Assembly (NCBI GenBank): GCA_035529315.1
Contig: DATKWZ010000036.1
Coordinates: forward strand, 1 to 50,000
Length of the DNA stretch: 50,000 bases
Reading direction: 5' to 3'
Source: Anaerolineae bacterium
GTDB lineage: Bacteria > Desulfobacterota > Desulfobacteria > Desulfobacterales > ETH-SRB1
Both the position numbers and the translations under genes were made by a program. Below, piece by piece: positions 34,906-44,915 of the stretch (positions within the stretch are counted from its first letter, which is position 1; each line of letters starts with the position of its first letter). The notes beneath the pieces are model-generated. The model searched no databases and was not told the DNA's origin. It was given only the letters and a program-made list of their open reading frames with translations.

Positions 34906-35754
34906 TTATTTGATATCCTCCTCAATAATAGCCCCCGGCTGTGGCGCTACGTGTGGCACTACGTGTGGCCCTACGGTTTCTTCCGCCGGCTTTTTCAAGG
35001 GAATGGGTTTTGATGTAGCAGCAACCGACGGTATGCTCATTTCGATCTTTTTTATCCTTTCCCGGATAGATTCAACTTTATTTGCTAAATCCACTGTAAT
35101 CTGTTTTAGCTTTTGCTCATAAATCTTCTGTTTACTATCAAGAGCATTGTCAAGCGCCTTTCCGTCTATCTTGGCGGAAGAAAGCAGAGATATATCCGCT
35201 TGCATTTTATTTAAATCATTTTTTGCCTTATCAAACCCTTTCCCAAGATCTGCCAGATTCTTATCAAGGGTTTTGATTCCGGATGCGGCATTTTCCAAAT
35301 TCTTTCGGACAGAGCCTAACTCCTTCTCGATATCGGCTATGGACCCTTTTAGCATTTTATTATCGACCGTTCTTGCGGATCTGATATGTCTTATGGCAGT
35401 ATCAGCCTCTTTCAATCCCGCCTGTAAAGAAAGGATGGTTTTTTCTACAGGCTCGAGCTTTTTTACAAGCATCTCTTCAAGTTTTGCCTGTTTGTCCGAC
35501 ACCAATGATAGCTTTGATTCCAGGCTCTGAGAAACAGCCTCGCCGGTGGAGTGCACGCTGCCTACCCTCTTCTTGATATCAAGATAAGCAACAAATAGAA
35601 TAACCGCGATCAGGCAGGGAATCAAAATTGATACAAAGGTAATCCTCCAGCTTAATTTTTCAATACGGCGATCCTTGATTTCTTCTTCAAACCCAATATC
35701 CTGAACTTTATCATCAATACGTATCCTGAACTTTGTGGGGTCTGTTTCAGCCAT
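34906..35754 (-). CDS. Single-pass membrane coiled-coil protein of unknown function
   Basis: 282 residues. A charged cytoplasmic N-terminus (about 1-35) is followed by one membrane segment (FVSILIPCLIAVILFVAYL) and then a long predicted coiled coil (about 65-240) with many Lys/Glu and repeated leucine positions. The C-terminus is Pro/His/Val-rich, with an imperfect repeat (VGPHVVPHVAPQPG). I do not recognise the family. The start overlaps the kdsB stop by 8 bp, suggesting an operon with kdsB, but a functional link is not shown. The element at 34750-34896 follows it. Confidence 0.6.
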   Translation of the reverse strand: MAETDPTKFRIRIDDKVQDIGFEEEIKDRRIEKLSWRITFVSILIPCLIAVILFVAYLDIKKRVGSVHSTGEAVSQSLESKLSLVSDKQAKLEEMLVKKLEPVEKTILSLQAGLKEADTAIRHIRSARTVDNKMLKGSIADIEKELGSVRKNLENAASGIKTLDKNLADLGKGFDKAKNDLNKMQADISLLSSAKIDGKALDNALDSKQKIYEQKLKQITVDLANKVESIRERIKKIEMSIPSVAATSKPIPLKKPAEETVGPHVVPHVAPQPGAIIEEDIK

Positions 35755-36499
35755 TAAAATTTACTCCCATCATAATTATTTGTTCTACCCTTGCAATATC
35801 CTCCGGCAAATCAACCTCGGGCGAATCATAATCTGTTACAACCACCTTGATTTTATGGCCGTATTCAAGAGCCCGGAGCTGTTCAAGCTTTTCTATCATC
35901 TCAAGCCTTCCTTCCGGCAGGTTCCGGAATATTTCCAAAAACCGTCTTGTATATGCATAAAAACCCAGATGCTTGTAAGTATCAAAATTGCCGGAGAAAT
36001 CACGGCTGCATGGTATCGCTGATCTGGAAAAATAAAGAGCAAAACCAGCGCTGTCAAATGTAACCTTTACATCCTTTGGGTTTGTTATTTCATTTTTATT
36101 TATGATTTTAAAGGCAAGGGTGCTCATCCCAAGAGCCGGATCAACAAAAAACGGCTCTACAAGCTCATCAATACAGACCGGGTTAAGAAGAGGCTGATCC
36201 CCCTGCACATTTACAATAATATCATCGGGATTAAGGCCGAGCTTCTCTGCAGCTTCAGCCACTCTGTCCGTGCCGGATCTGTTCTTGGCCGAAGTCATAA
36301 CAGCCTTGCCGCCAAAAGCAAAAACAGCATCATAAATTCGTTGATCATCAGTGGCCACAAAAACGTCCGATATTCTTTCCGCCTGAATCGCTTTTTCATA
36401 AACCAGTCTTATCATCGGCTTCCCGGCGATAAGGGCAAGAGGCTTTCCGTCAAATCTTGTAGATCCGTATCTTGAAGGAATAATTGCCACTATTTTCAT
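35747..36499 (-). CDS. kdsB: 3-deoxy-manno-octulosonate cytidylyltransferase
   Basis: Activates Kdo as CMP-Kdo for lipopolysaccharide. The ATG at 36499 gives the normal 250-residue protein starting MKIVAIIPSRYGSTRFDGKPL. The CTP/metal motif VNVQGDQPL is at about 97-105. The frame is open farther upstream but not conserved there. Its presence argues for an outer membrane with LPS. Confidence 0.96.
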   Translation of the reverse strand: MKIVAIIPSRYGSTRFDGKPLALIAGKPMIRLVYEKAIQAERISDVFVATDDQRIYDAVFAFGGKAVMTSAKNRSGTDRVAEAAEKLGLNPDDIIVNVQGDQPLLNPVCIDELVEPFFVDPALGMSTLAFKIINKNEITNPKDVKVTFDSAGFALYFSRSAIPCSRDFSGNFDTYKHLGFYAYTRRFLEIFRNLPEGRLEMIEKLEQLRALEYGHKIKVVVTDYDSPEVDLPEDIARVEQIIMMGVNFNG

Positions 36500-36585
36500 A
36501 TTACTTTCTCCATAAAAAACAAGTATCTTGCCTCTTGCTTTATATGCCCCGCATTGTATATAGTGAATTTGCAAAAAGTCGAACT

Positions 36586-36606
36586 CTTAACACCTAACAC
36601 TTAACA
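36586..36606. repeat. Heptamer array CTTAACA, three units, touching the larB start
   Basis: CTTAACA, CCTAACA, CTTAACA end at the base just before the larB ATG (36607). No ribosome-binding site is visible. Confidence 0.8.
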
Positions 36607-37356
36607 ATGAATACTAACTTACTTAATCATCTACTTAAATCTGTTGCCAAAGGCAAAATTTCTGTCGAAGATGCAACTAAAAAACTGACGCATATATCCT
36701 TTGAGGATATAGAATATGCACATATAGACCATAACCGATCACTTCGCAAGGGGTTTCCTGAAGTTATATTCGGCCAGGGTAAGAGTACGGATCAGATTAT
36801 CGGAATCATGGAAAGGATGGCTCTTCAGGAAAATATCATTCTTGTTACCCGTATCAGCAGAAAAAAGGCTGAAAAGGTAATTTCCCGCTTTAAGGATGCT
36901 GCATATCACAATGATGCAAAGATGATAATCTGGGGGGGAAACAAAACCCCGAAACAGGGAAAAGGAATGATACTTGTAATTTCGGCAGGTACTTCCGACA
37001 TACCTGTCGCAAAAGAGGCATATCTTACGGCAAAAGCCATGGGCAATGATATTGAAGCGGTTTTTGATGTCGGCGTTGCAGGAATTCACAGGTTGTTCGA
37101 CCATAAAGATTTGATTGAAAGGGCTTCGGTTCTTATTGTCGTCGCGGGGATGGAAGGTGCGCTTCCAAGCGTGATCGCAGGAATGACCGGCAGCCCGATA
37201 ATAGCTGTTCCCACCAGCACAGGTTATGGCACAAGTTTTTCAGGCCTGACAGCCCTTTTTGCCATGCTAAACTCCTGCAGCTCAAATGTTGCAGTGGTTA
37301 ACATAGACAATGGATTTGGAGCAGGATATATGGCATCTGCAATAAACAGGGTATAA
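36607..37356 (+). CDS. larB: Nickel-pincer cofactor biosynthesis protein LarB
   Basis: 249 residues. The C-terminal half is an AIR-carboxylase-like domain (VVAGMEGALPSVIAGMTGSPIIAVPTS, then GYGTSFSGLTALFAML). The N-terminal half is LarB-specific (FPEVIFGQGKSTDQI). LarB carboxylates and hydrolyses nicotinic acid adenine dinucleotide to start synthesis of the nickel-pincer nucleotide of LarA-type enzymes. No larA, larC or larE is in the window. The start abuts a heptamer array and has no ribosome-binding site, so an internal start cannot be excluded. Confidence 0.9.
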   Translation: MNTNLLNHLLKSVAKGKISVEDATKKLTHISFEDIEYAHIDHNRSLRKGFPEVIFGQGKSTDQIIGIMERMALQENIILVTRISRKKAEKVISRFKDAAYHNDAKMIIWGGNKTPKQGKGMILVISAGTSDIPVAKEAYLTAKAMGNDIEAVFDVGVAGIHRLFDHKDLIERASVLIVVAGMEGALPSVIAGMTGSPIIAVPTSTGYGTSFSGLTALFAMLNSCSSNVAVVNIDNGFGAGYMASAINRV

Positions 37357-37384
37357 AATACAACCCTAACAGCCTGTACACCTG

Positions 37385-37714
37385 TTATTCCCACCCGCCA
37401 ATAAGGTGCAGATGTATATGAAAAATAATCTGTCCACCTCCCTTTTCCACGTTAAAAAGGAGCTTATAGCCTGATTTTGCGACCCCCTCCTTCTTTGCCA
37501 TGTCCTTGCCGGCCATTATCATTTCAGATACTATCTTTTTGTCCTCTTCCTTTAAATCATTTACACTCCTTATATGTTTCCTGGGCACAATCAAAAGATG
37601 AACAGGGGCCGCAGGATTAATATCTTTAAAAATCACAAGTGTTTGGTTTTCATATAAGAATTTGGTTCCCATCTTGCCATTTATAATATCACAAAAAATA
37701 CAGTCTTTTTCCAT
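37385..37714 (-). CDS. HIT family hydrolase (HINT-like)
   Basis: 109 residues from the ATG at 37714 (a start five codons earlier is also possible). The N-terminal CIFCDIINGKM zinc-type motif and the histidine triad HIHLHLIGGWE at the C-terminus identify a HINT-type nucleotide hydrolase. Substrates of such enzymes are AMP-linked amines or lysines. It converges with larB. Confidence 0.92.
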   Translation of the reverse strand: MEKDCIFCDIINGKMGTKFLYENQTLVIFKDINPAAPVHLLIVPRKHIRSVNDLKEEDKKIVSEMIMAGKDMAKKEGVAKSGYKLLFNVEKGGGQIIFHIHLHLIGGWE

Positions 37715-37840
37715 ATCAGTCACCATCATTACTCAAGTTTCGCGCCCTTAATTTCTATCAAGCTCAATACGGTAAAGGAGCCAAATTCAATTTTTCAAGC
37801 GAAATGATTTATTTGTCTTTTTTAACCAGCACTTCACGAC

Positions 37841-37861
37841 TTGTGCCAAGTACAGGCACAA
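37841..37861. other. Perfect hairpin in the HIT-secA intergenic region
   Basis: TTGTGCC, seven bases, GGCACAA. No T-run follows on either strand, so it is not a standard terminator. The 313-bp gap around it (37715-38027) holds nothing else I recognise except the heptamer array at its end. Confidence 0.5.
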
Positions 37862-37993
37862 AGGATATATAACTTACTAAACTCATACGTGGTTTCAAGC
37901 ATTGTCTTAATGCCTGTTATTGGTGCCGTTGTCGAAGCTTAAGGTATAATATTTTGCTTTAAAAATTTATTTTGGCCCTTAGCGTTTTACCCG

Positions 37994-38028
37994 TGCTTCC
38001 TGACTTCCGCCTCCTGCCCCCTGCCTTC
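37994..38028. repeat. Heptamer array TGCCTTC-type, next to secA stop
   Basis: TGCTTCC, TGACTTC, CGCCTCC, TGCCCCC, TGCCTTC: five units of 7 bp that run into the secA stop codon (38028-38030). Confidence 0.75.
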
Positions 38029-40550
38029 TATTTTCCGCAACACTTCTTATACTTCTTGCCACTCCCGCATGGACACGGAGTATTTCTCCCAACCTTATTT
38101 TCCGTTCGCCTGACCGGTTTTTTTATTTCACCTTCAGCCCCGCTGGAAAATACAAGATTTTTCTCTTCCGACCTCCTTAAATTATCAATCTTTTCAGGTT
38201 CGGATATCTGCACTCTAAACAGAACTCCAACAATCTCCTCCTTTATCCTGGAGATCATATCCTGAAACATTTCAAATCCTTCCTTTTTATAAACAATCAA
38301 AGGATTCTGCTGAGCATAGCCTCTAAGACCGATTCCCTCCTTCAGATGATCCATGCTGAGGAGATGATCCTTCCACAGGTTATCTACAGTCTGCAGCATT
38401 ATAATCCGTTCCAGTCTCCTGATATTTTCCGCCCCTATCTCGGCCTCCTTTTCATCATATACCTTGATGGCAGCATCAGAAATCAACTGGTCAAGCCCTT
38501 CCCCTGTCAGACCATCTAATGTGTCATCATCTATCCTGTCCAAACGAAAATTAAACTGCTTAAATACCGCCTCATTAAGCCCTTTTATATCCCATTCTTC
38601 GGGAAGAACCTTTTCCTCGGCAAAAATACCGGCAATATTTCCGGCCTGTTCACAAATCATATCAACAATAGAGCTTTTCAGGTTTTTGCCTGTCAATGCT
38701 TCGTGGCGCTGCCTGTAAATGACCTCCCTCTGCTGGTTCATTACATCATCATACTCAATAAGCTGCTTGCGGATATCAAAGTTGTGCCCTTCAACCTTTG
38801 CCTGGGCATTTTCTATTGCTTTACTTATAAGATTATGTTCAATCGGCTCTCCCTCCTCCATGCCTAATCTATCCATAATCGATGTCATGCGTTCTCCACC
38901 GAATATACGGAGAAGATCATCCTCAAGAGCAAGGTAAAAACGGGACGATCCAGGATCGCCCTGTCTTCCGGAACGGCCTCTAAGCTGATTATCAATGCGT
39001 CTGCTCTCATGCCTTTCTGTGCCAAGGATATGCAACCCTCCCAGCTCGGTTACTCCTTCGCCTAATACTATGTCGGTCCCGCGGCCTGCCATGCTTGTTG
39101 AAATTGTAACCGCCCCTTTCTGACCTGCCTTGGAAATAATCTCCGCCTCTTTTTCATGGTTTTTTGCATTAAGCACGGAATGCTTGATGCCTTTTACTTT
39201 TAACTGGTTGCTGAATTTTTCCGAAATATCGATTGAAACCGTGCCTACAAGAACAGGCTGGCCTATTTTATGCAAATCGATTATTTCATTCATGGCTGCT
39301 TCAAACTTCTCTTTTCTGGTTTTATAAATAACATCAGGAAAATCGACCCTTATCATCTGTTTGTTGGTGGGAATAACCATAACGTCAAGATTATAAATCT
39401 TTTTAAATTCAGCAGCTTCAGTATCAGCCGTACCTGTCATGCCTGCAAGCTTATCATACATACGGAAATAGTTTTGAAAGGTAATTGTTGCAAGGGTCTG
39501 GTTTTCGTTTTCTATCCTGACATTTTCCTTGGCTTCAAGCGCCTGGTGCAGCCCTTCACTGTAGCGGCGGCCCGGCATAAGGCGACCTGTAAACTCATCT
39601 ACTATGATTACCTCGCCATCCTTTACAATATAATCAACATCGCGCTTAAAGAGGGTATGAGCCTTTAGCGCCTGATTAATATGATGAAGAAGCTCAATAT
39701 GTTTTGGGTCGTATAAATTGTCTGCATTAAGAAGGCTTTCAGCTTTTGCTATTCCTTTGTCGGTCATAACCGCTGTTCTGGCCTTTTCGTCAACAACATA
39801 ATCTTTGTCCTGCGCAAGGCTCGGTATTATCCTGTTTACCTGGTAGTATAGATCGGTTGATTTTTCAGCAGGACCGGATATAATAAGCGGGGTTCTTGCC
39901 TCATCGATTAATATGCTGTCCACCTCATCCACTATGGCAAAGTTGAGTTCCCGCTGGACAATTGAGTCTCTCTCGAACTTCATATTATCCCGCAGATAGT
40001 CAAAGCCGAACTCATTGTTCGTGCCATAGGTAATGTCTGCGCTATAAGCCTTTTTGTGCTCAACATCATCCATGCCGTGCAACAGGGAATCAACAGAAAG
40101 ACCTAAAAAATTATAAATCTGTCCCATCCATTCTGTATCACGCTTTGCCAGATAATCGTTCACAGTAACAACATGCACTCCTCTGCCTGAAAGAGCATTT
40201 AAATATACAGGAAGGGTGGCAGCCAGTGTTTTCCCCTCACCTGTCTTCATTTCAGCGATCTTACCCTCATGCAGAACAATCCCGCCAACAAGCTGGGCAT
40301 CAAAATGACGCATCTTGAGAGTGCGCACCGAAGCTTCCCTCACAGTTGCAAATGCTTCGGGAAGAATATCTTCAAGGGATGCCCCATTTTCAAGCCGCTG
40401 CTTAAACAAAACCGTCTGACCTTTCAGCCGGTCATCATTCATGGCCTGCATTTCAGGTTCAAGAGCATTAATCTTATCTACAACAGGTTGCAGCTTTTTT
40501 AATTCCCGTTCGTTTTTGCTTCCAAATATTTTTGTCAAAAAATTAAACAT
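38028..40550 (-). CDS. secA: Preprotein translocase ATPase SecA
   Basis: 840 residues. Walker [10 protein letters not shown] is at about 101-109 and the DEAD-type motif is [29 protein letters not shown] and [18 protein letters not shown] complete the helicase core. The C-terminal zinc SEC-C motif ([16 protein letters not shown]) binds SecB or ribosomes. It drives proteins through SecYEG. Upstream is a good promoter; the spacing from AGGAG to the ATG is long (about 13 bases). Confidence 0.97.
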   Translation of the reverse strand: MFNFLTKIFGSKNERELKKLQPVVDKINALEPEMQAMNDDRLKGQTVLFKQRLENGASLEDILPEAFATVREASVRTLKMRHFDAQLVGGIVLHEGKIAEMKTGEGKTLAATLPVYLNALSGRGVHVVTVNDYLAKRDTEWMGQIYNFLGLSVDSLLHGMDDVEHKKAYSADITYGTNNEFGFDYLRDNMKFERDSIVQRELNFAIVDEVDSILIDEARTPLIISGPAEKSTDLYYQVNRIIPSLAQDKDYVVDEKARTAVMTDKGIAKAESLLNADNLYDPKHIELLHHINQALKAHTLFKRDVDYIVKDGEVIIVDEFTGRLMPGRRYSEGLHQALEAKENVRIENENQTLATITFQNYFRMYDKLAGMTGTADTEAAEFKKIYNLDVMVIPTNKQMIRVDFPDVIYKTRKEKFEAAMNEIIDLHKIGQPVLVGTVSIDISEKFSNQLKVKGIKHSVLNAKNHEKEAEIISKAGQKGAVTISTSMAGRGTDIVLGEGVTELGGLHILGTERHESRRIDNQLRGRSGRQGDPGSSRFYLALEDDLLRIFGGERMTSIMDRLGMEEGEPIEHNLISKAIENAQAKVEGHNFDIRKQLIEYDDVMNQQREVIYRQRHEALTGKNLKSSIVDMICEQAGNIAGIFAEEKVLPEEWDIKGLNEAVFKQFNFRLDRIDDDTLDGLTGEGLDQLISDAAIKVYDEKEAEIGAENIRRLERIIMLQTVDNLWKDHLLSMDHLKEGIGLRGYAQQNPLIVYKKEGFEMFQDMISRIKEEIVGVLFRVQISEPEKIDNLRRSEEKNLVFSSGAEGEIKKPVRRTENKVGRNTPCPCGSGKKYKKCCGK

Positions 40551-40596
40551 TATCTATAAAATACTCCTAATAAATACCTTGTGAATTCGATTTTTT

Positions 40597-40625
40597 ATAA
40601 TAAAATGAACTCCACAAAATGTCCA
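40597..40625 (-). promoter_or_regulatory. Sigma70-like promoter for secA
   Basis: On the minus strand, TGGACA (40620-40625), 17 bp, TATTAT (40597-40602). Each hexamer matches consensus at five of six positions. Confidence 0.6.
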
Positions 40626-40720
40626 TGAAGAATTTAAGTTGCTGTTTTTAAAACCGGGAATTACAGGGAGGCGCAAGCTCACTTAAAGACAAGAAAAAGA
40701 AAGGAACTAAAGAATATATA

Positions 40721-40802
40721 GAGAATTGTTAATTTTAAATGTTGAATTTTGAATTAAAATCGGACTTTTTCCTTCATTCAAAATTAAAAACTCAAAATTA
40801 TA
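40721..40802. repeat. Dispersed repeat E, copy 2
   Basis: 82 bp in the 315-bp gap between secA and the M23 gene. It matches the copy at 21981-22066 read in reverse (37 of the first 40 bases agree). It has one fewer heptamer (AATTAAA) and three extra bases in the core. Apart from this and the secA promoter, I see nothing else in the gap. Confidence 0.8.
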
Positions 40803-40865
40803 CTTAAGCCTGACGCCGACACGAAGTGAACCATCTGAGCAAAAGGGGGCGTTTTTCAAAGGTCG

Positions 40866-41792
40866 CTAATTGAGTATGTATGTTTCAGGATTAAACGGAA
40901 TCCCGTTAAGATGAACCTCATAATGGAGATGAGGGCCTGTGGTTCTGCCTGTATTACCGACAAGCGCAATGGTCTCGCCCCGCTTTACAGACTCGCCTGG
41001 TTTTTTTAATATCTTCTGAAGATGCGCATAACGGGTAACCATTCCATGTCCATGATCAATAATAATTACTTTGCCAAGCAGGCCTTTTCTGTCGGCAAAT
41101 GTTACGGCCCCATCAGCAGTGGCAATTACAGGTGTACCCATCCGCGTAGCAATATCCAAGCCTTTGTGAAATTCGCGCAAACCGGTAAAGGGGGATACGC
41201 GGTATCCGAATCTTGATGATATCCACCCGCTTAGCGGGCGTACAGCAGGTGTTGAAGCAAGAAGGTTTCGTTGATCTTCAAGATGTTTCAGCAGCGACTC
41301 AAACCCCTGCTTTTGATTTGTTGATGCAAAATCAAGCTGCCCTGTCTGCTCGTGCATTTCACGAACCAGACTGTTGTGCTTATCCTCAAGAGGAATCTGT
41401 GTGTCAAGATCATCAGGCATTGAACCGCCGATGCCAAAAAGGTTGTCCTCACCAGCAGGTTTTTCAATATTGGCAACGATTCTTATCTGTTTTTCAAAAC
41501 TGTTTAGCTCAACCATTTTTGACTTTAAGGAATTGATTTCATCTGCAAAGTTTTTTATCTGCTTGCGCTGGCCGATTATTATATCAGACTGGTCGGAAAC
41601 ATTGGTCTCCATCTTTCTGATATTTGATAATTTCAGCTTAACATCATAATAGTCATACATTACAAAACCAAAAAACATGATGATAGCTGCGACAAAAAGG
41701 CCTGAAAAACGTAAAAATGTTCCGGAAACAGTTGCCTGTTTTATTGGAGAGCCTGAATCGCTTAAAATAAAAAATGTGGTTTTTCGCTGCAT
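40866..41792 (-). CDS. M23 family (LytM-domain) peptidase, membrane-anchored
   Basis: 308 residues from the ATG at 41792, which is preceded by AAGGTC; an earlier start at 41900 adds 36 non-conserved residues. An N-terminal membrane segment (about 27-45) is followed by a coiled coil (about 50-95), then the M23 domain with FHKGLDIATRMGTPV (HxxxD) and GPHLHYEVHLNG (HxH). Such proteins cut or regulate peptidoglycan in the periplasm. All zinc-ligand motifs are present, so it may be an active endopeptidase. It lies upstream of secA on the same strand. Confidence 0.9.
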   Translation of the reverse strand: MQRKTTFFILSDSGSPIKQATVSGTFLRFSGLFVAAIIMFFGFVMYDYYDVKLKLSNIRKMETNVSDQSDIIIGQRKQIKNFADEINSLKSKMVELNSFEKQIRIVANIEKPAGEDNLFGIGGSMPDDLDTQIPLEDKHNSLVREMHEQTGQLDFASTNQKQGFESLLKHLEDQRNLLASTPAVRPLSGWISSRFGYRVSPFTGLREFHKGLDIATRMGTPVIATADGAVTFADRKGLLGKVIIIDHGHGMVTRYAHLQKILKKPGESVKRGETIALVGNTGRTTGPHLHYEVHLNGIPFNPETYILN

Positions 41793-41997
41793 AAATTGAG
41801 ACCTTTGTGAGTTCCAAAAATATTCAATTTTGTCTGCCTGTGCATTGCACGCAGACAAAGGATGCGAAAACTTCAGAACTTCAGTTTTGTTCGTTATCAT
41901 ATAAATTATAGGTTTGTCAAGTCAGTAACACCTGAAAAATAAAAAGAAATGTCATTAAATTCGCAGTGCGCACCTCAGAACCGTCAATTTTGCATTT

Positions 41998-43035
41998 CTA
42001 AACAGGAAAAGGAACATTATTTAGCCCCCTGGTTTCATCCAGGCCAAGCATGATATTCATATTTTGAACAGCCTGGCCCGCAGCCCCCTTCACAAGGTTA
42101 TCTATCGCAGAAATTATTATCAGCCGTTTGTTTGGTTCATCTATGCTAAAACCTATATCGCAGTAATTGGTTCCCCTCACATGCAAGGTGTCGGGAACCC
42201 GATTTTCAGGGCATATACGAATAAAAGGATGCCCTGCATAAAAAGAGGAAATACAGCTGTGTATTTCTTCAACGCTGATTTTTTTCTCAAGATTTACATA
42301 TATCGTTGTAAGCATGCCGCGCGTCATGGGAACAAGGTGCGGCACAAATGTTATTCTCACCGGCTTTTTTGCTTCTGTGCTCAGAATTTCTTCCATTTCA
42401 GGACAATGCCTGTGCTGGGCGACTTTGTATGCCTTGAATGATTCATTTGCCTCGCAAAAATGGCTTGTCAGCGAAAAAGATCGCCCTGCTCCGCTAACCC
42501 CTGACTTTGAATCTGCGATAATTGTATTGATATCTATAAAATCTCCTTTAAGCAAAGGCATAAGAGGCAAAAGAACGCTGGTTGGATAACATCCTGGATT
42601 GCCTATCAGAGAGGCATTTTTTATTTTATCAAAATAAATTTCGCAAAGACCGTAAACCGCTTCTTTAAGCAGCTCTTTTGCAGTATGCGGCTGATAATAT
42701 TTTTCATACCTCAAAACATCCTTGAACCTGAAATCAGCGGAAAGATCTATGACCTTTTTGCCATGCCTCATCAAGCCGGGAACAATTTCCATGGGAAGCC
42801 TGTGAGGCAGGGCAATATATATTATATCCACTTTATCGCAAAACCTGTCCTCATTAAATTCTTCGCAAGCCAGGTTTACAAAACCTGCCATCGAGGGATA
42901 AATCCTGTCATATTTCATCCCCACATACTTGCGGGATGTTAAGGCTGTCAGCTGGACATCCGGATGTCCCAAAAGTATCCTGACAAGCTCCGCTCCAGCA
43001 TATCCTGTTGCGCCGATTACGCCGACCCTGATCAT
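41998..43035 (-). CDS. argC: N-acetyl-gamma-glutamyl-phosphate reductase
   Basis: Third step of arginine synthesis. The N-terminal Rossmann motif is VGVIGATGYAGAELVRIL. The catalytic Cys149 is in GNPGCYPTS. The loop KSGVSGAGRS and the His in APQHRH-type context (KVAQHRHCPEME) are present. The length of 345 residues is normal. No other arg gene is in the window. Confidence 0.96.
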   Translation of the reverse strand: MIRVGVIGATGYAGAELVRILLGHPDVQLTALTSRKYVGMKYDRIYPSMAGFVNLACEEFNEDRFCDKVDIIYIALPHRLPMEIVPGLMRHGKKVIDLSADFRFKDVLRYEKYYQPHTAKELLKEAVYGLCEIYFDKIKNASLIGNPGCYPTSVLLPLMPLLKGDFIDINTIIADSKSGVSGAGRSFSLTSHFCEANESFKAYKVAQHRHCPEMEEILSTEAKKPVRITFVPHLVPMTRGMLTTIYVNLEKKISVEEIHSCISSFYAGHPFIRICPENRVPDTLHVRGTNYCDIGFSIDEPNKRLIIISAIDNLVKGAAGQAVQNMNIMLGLDETRGLNNVPFPV

Positions 43036-43057
43036 ATATCCTCCTGATTAAAACAAA

Positions 43058-43123
43058 GTAACCGTTCACAGTTTACAGTTAACGAAGGTACTTACTTATA
43101 AACCGTGAACCGTGAACGGTTAC
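43058..43123. repeat. Inverted pair of heptamer arrays (hairpin)
   Basis: GTAACCG, TTCACA, GTTTACA, GTTAACG on the left and TAAACCG, TGAACCG, TGAACGG, TTAC on the right are inverse copies around a spacer of about 14 bases. The family is the same as at 13515-13937 and 30008-30042. It sits upstream of argC. Confidence 0.8.
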
Positions 43124-43194
43124 CATTTATCAAAGGCCTCAGGCTTTATCAAGGATATTTGCATAAAAGATTTGCTTGGAATCAAATACAGGTC

Positions 43195-43265
43195 GTGTTA
43201 AGTAAAATGTGTCAAGTGTCATTGTCGTGTGTTAAGTAATTGATAGAACAAATAATTACCTTAAC
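43195..43265. repeat. GTGTTAA heptamer array with 37-bp extension shared with 46647-46683
   Basis: GTGTTAA, GTAAAAT, GTGTCAA, GTGTCAT at 43195-43222, then GTGTTAA and a 37-bp stretch (43229-43265) that matches 46647-46683 at 31 of 37 positions. Both lie upstream of + strand genes (the decarboxylase and the ABC-F gene). Confidence 0.7.
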
Positions 43266-43295
43266 CCAACTTGAGTAATAAAGGATAAAAACAGT

Positions 43296-44915
43296 TTGGA
43301 AAAGAAACCAGAACTCGTCGCCGACTGGCAGACTCTAATGAGAACATTTATTAATCATGAAGATGATGCTTCCAGGTCCACTCTTGTCAAATACATGGAG
43401 CAGATATTTTTCGGGCTTCACGATTTTCTCAAGAAACATGTCGGCATCACCGAAGAGGTCAGCCTCAAGGATTTATCAAAAAACTTTACCAATACCCTTA
43501 TCAGTAAAAATCCTGAAAAGAAACTCGCGGATGTGATAACAGATCTTGTCGAGAATATTGCGCCACACGCCGTCAATGTTACCTCACCCTATTTTGTTGG
43601 CCACATGACTTCCGCAATTCCATTTTTCATGGTTCATCTCAAAACCATAGTCGCAGCGCTCAATCAAAATGTAGTTAAAATTGAAACATCAAAGGTTGTC
43701 TCAATTTTGGAAAAACAGGTTATAGCCAAAATTCACAGGCTGATCTACGAAGAAGATGAATCTTTCTATGAAAGGCATGTCCAGAATATCCTAACCACGT
43801 TAGGCTGTTTTATTGAAGATGGCACCCTGGCAAATCTCACAGCTTTCTGGGTCGCCAGAAACTCCCTGCTTGCGCCAAAAAATGGTTTTACCGGCGTTGA
43901 GCAGGAAGGAATACATGCCGCATACAAAGCATACCAGACAGAAAGGTGCGTTATACTGGCATCAAGACTTGGTCACTATTGCCTTAAAAAAGCCGGTGGT
44001 ATTCTTGGAATAGGCAATCAAAACATTATAATAATTGATGTTGATGCCAACAACCGCATGGACTTGAATAGTCTAAAAAAAGCGATCAAAGACATAAAAA
44101 CCAGCTCAATTAAAACAAAGATTATTGCTATTGTCGGCATTGCCGGAACCACGGAAACCGGGACCGTCGATCCTCTGCCTGAAATAGGAGAAATATGCGC
44201 AGAAAACAGGATTCACTTTCATGTGGATGCCACATGGGGTGGCCCGACGCTAATGTCTGAAAAATACAGGCATCTGCTTAAAGGTATAAACCTTGCGGAT
44301 TCCGTGACAATAGACGGCCATAAACAGTTTTATATGCCGATGGGCTGCGGCATGGTTGTCTTTAAGGACCCTTCGATCATGGATTCTGTCTCATATCATG
44401 CAAACTATGTAAACCGCCCGGGTTCCGTTGATCTTGGCATAAAATCGCTTGCAGGGTCAAGGGAGGCAAGCTCTATTATACTGGACAGCGCGCTTAAAAT
44501 AATGGGAAGCAGGGGTTATGCGCTGCTGATTGAGCATGGGATTGACACATGCCTGAAGTTTGCCGAAGAAATCGAGAAAAGACCGGACTTCCAGCTAATA
44601 ACGCACCCGGAGCTTAACATTCTTACCTACAGAATATGCCCCTTCCATATTCAGCGCCGGTTAGCCCGGGGTAATCCTGAACAGATATGCAACATTAACA
44701 AAAAATTAAACAAAACAAACACGGCTGTTCAAAGGCTGCAAAGGGAGGCTGGAAAGAGTTTTGTTTCACGAACAAAATTAAAAATATCAAACAGGCATGG
44801 AAAAGATATTGTTGTTTTTCGCTGCGTAATAATGAATCCCATGACAAACATAAAGATTCTAAATGAAATCCTTGATGAACAGGAAGAAATATTTAAAAGT
44901 AATTTTGAGATTTAA
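43296..44915 (+). CDS. panP: PLP-dependent decarboxylase, PanP-like (aspartate 1-decarboxylase)
   Basis: 539 residues from a TTG with AAAGGA upstream. A group II PLP decarboxylase: the HVDATWGGP motif is followed by the PLP-lysine site DGHKQFYMPMGCG (about residue 344). The N-terminal region (SPYFVGHMTSAIPFFM, then LNQNVVKIETSK) resembles the PanP type, which makes beta-alanine for coenzyme A in bacteria lacking the pyruvoyl enzyme PanD. The symbol is by similarity; a glutamate or other amino-acid decarboxylase is possible. It converges with the small gene after it, overlapping by 4 bp. Confidence 0.75.
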   Translation: MEKKPELVADWQTLMRTFINHEDDASRSTLVKYMEQIFFGLHDFLKKHVGITEEVSLKDLSKNFTNTLISKNPEKKLADVITDLVENIAPHAVNVTSPYFVGHMTSAIPFFMVHLKTIVAALNQNVVKIETSKVVSILEKQVIAKIHRLIYEEDESFYERHVQNILTTLGCFIEDGTLANLTAFWVARNSLLAPKNGFTGVEQEGIHAAYKAYQTERCVILASRLGHYCLKKAGGILGIGNQNIIIIDVDANNRMDLNSLKKAIKDIKTSSIKTKIIAIVGIAGTTETGTVDPLPEIGEICAENRIHFHVDATWGGPTLMSEKYRHLLKGINLADSVTIDGHKQFYMPMGCGMVVFKDPSIMDSVSYHANYVNRPGSVDLGIKSLAGSREASSIILDSALKIMGSRGYALLIEHGIDTCLKFAEEIEKRPDFQLITHPELNILTYRICPFHIQRRLARGNPEQICNINKKLNKTNTAVQRLQREAGKSFVSRTKLKISNRHGKDIVVFRCVIMNPMTNIKILNEILDEQEEIFKSNFEI

